Shown piece by piece: positions 63,201-64,000 of a DNA stretch of 64,000 nt. Both the position numbers and the translations under genes were made by a program. A model generated the notes under the pieces. The model was not told where the DNA came from, did no database searches, and was given only the letters and a program-made list of their open reading frames with translations. Source of the stretch: Trichoplax adhaerens (taxonomy: Eukaryota; Placozoa; Uniplacotomia; Trichoplacea; Trichoplacidae); the NCBI RefSeq assembly GCF_000150275.1, contig NW_002060946.1:989815-1053814 (forward strand). Direction: 5' to 3'. Numbering within the stretch: the first letter of the stretch is position 1; each line of letters begins with the position of its first letter.

Positions 63201-64000
63201 ACAAAAAATTCTACAATAACCACCTCATTTCGTCATATTTATTAATACAAAGCTGAATTTGTTAGTAGTATACACAAGTTTTACGAGAAGATCCAATGCT
63301 GACGGTAGTTAAACTTTAAAGGTTACGCGTATACCGTATCGAGTTGTAGAGCTTAAACACTGTTAGATATAAGCATATACCAAGACAGCATAGAGATAAT
63401 ACCACTAGTATAGCATCCTATTATTCATACTATCTGGTTCCAAGATTGTTGAAAAGCAATGTTGGTATATGATTGATTAACCATACTTATAGATCGTAAT
63501 ATTGAGATTGAATTATGACTAGATATTTTATATATACCTATAACAAGAGATGGTTGGAATATATCGTCCAAAGTATGATGATATTTTAATCTGCTACTTG
63601 ATAGAAGTAAATATCTTGAATTACCGATTATTTATTTAAACTAATAGTATTTTCTTAAATTTATAGTATATCATATATTCACACTCGATTCTAAATACAA
63701 ATAATAATATTTAATGAGTGAATAAATACTTCGTACATACATATCTGGTATCCCAATATCGAAATATTTTAAAATTATCAATTTTATGGTTATTACAATA
63801 TGACAAAGGATGACCTAGAATAAAACAACAGCGTTGTATTGGATATGCAGTCCGCGATAGGTGTCAAATACAGATTAATTAAATTTTTTTATTAATGTAA
63901 CATTTAACATTGTGTGGCGTGTAAGTTTGACGAATATGCAAAACAACACGGCAACTAAAACTTATTAACCAGATCTTAATTAAAATGGTCAGATATTTCG
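57238..64000. other. Region downstream of SoxB without a supported gene
   Basis: The SoxB 3' UTR begins here. An AATAAA at 58954-58959 is one candidate end but would make a 1.7-kb UTR. The rest is AT-rich, with CAGTA/TACTG motifs at 57720, 59260 and 60080-60310. Frames at 61001-61375 (minus) and 62352-62675 (both strands) are the longest, but they show no domain or family features. No RNA genes were recognised. Confidence 0.45.
60080..60310. repeat. Cluster of CAGTA/TACTG palindromic motifs
   Basis: CATACAGTACAGTACATAC, GTACACTGTACA, CATACAGTACCATG and CAGTACACTGTACTGTAG occur within 230 bp. The first and last are roughly inverted relative to each other, as in the MITE-like element at 4535. 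Confidence 0.6.

Overview
This is an AT-rich metazoan nuclear DNA window with spliced genes. Splice sites are standard GT..AG, exons are short, and many introns are small. Bacterial operon features are absent. The gene set includes a group B Sox factor, a paired-class homeobox gene and a MYST-type KAT6 acetyltransferase, which points to an animal. Low gene density, AT-rich intergenic DNA and single, slowly evolving copies of these factors fit an early-branching animal, most likely a placozoan (Trichoplax/Hoilungia type). The organism call is inference and was not tested by any search.

Layout: (1) 2482-2952, minus strand: a single-exon LTO1/ORAOV1 homolog. (2) 9398-13952, plus: a KAT6 (MOZ/MORF/Enok) histone acetyltransferase. 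I rebuilt it as 15 coding exons that stay in frame throughout (883 aa), with a likely poly(A) signal at 14081. (3) 22494-31000, plus: a Q50 paired-class homeobox gene, rebuilt as three coding exons (238 aa). Its first coding exon contributes only 19 nt and lies 5.4 kb upstream of the second. (4) 32977-34765, minus: an NKAP homolog in five exons (266 aa). (5) 36927-52793, plus: a Ras GTPase-activating protein of the IQGAP-related, fungal Gap1/Dictyostelium GAP type. It has about 26 exons (about 760 aa) and a last intron of about 6.1 kb. (6) 56290-57237, plus: an intronless SoxB coding sequence (315 aa).

The genes do not form a pathway. NKAP and RasGAP are divergent across a 2.1 kb shared upstream region. 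The homeobox gene and NKAP converge. LTO1 and KAT6 are divergent but 6.4 kb apart. The homeobox and Sox genes have the largest flanking or intronic noncoding regions, as is common for developmental regulators.

The non-genic DNA is marked by a dispersed palindromic repeat family built from CAGTA/TACTG units (TACTGTACAGTA and relatives). One pair of such ends bounds a 427-bp element with inverted termini (4535-4961) that looks like a MITE. Several local duplications, two long G tracts and some short inverted repeats are also described. I saw no transposase, rRNA, tRNA or CRISPR array.
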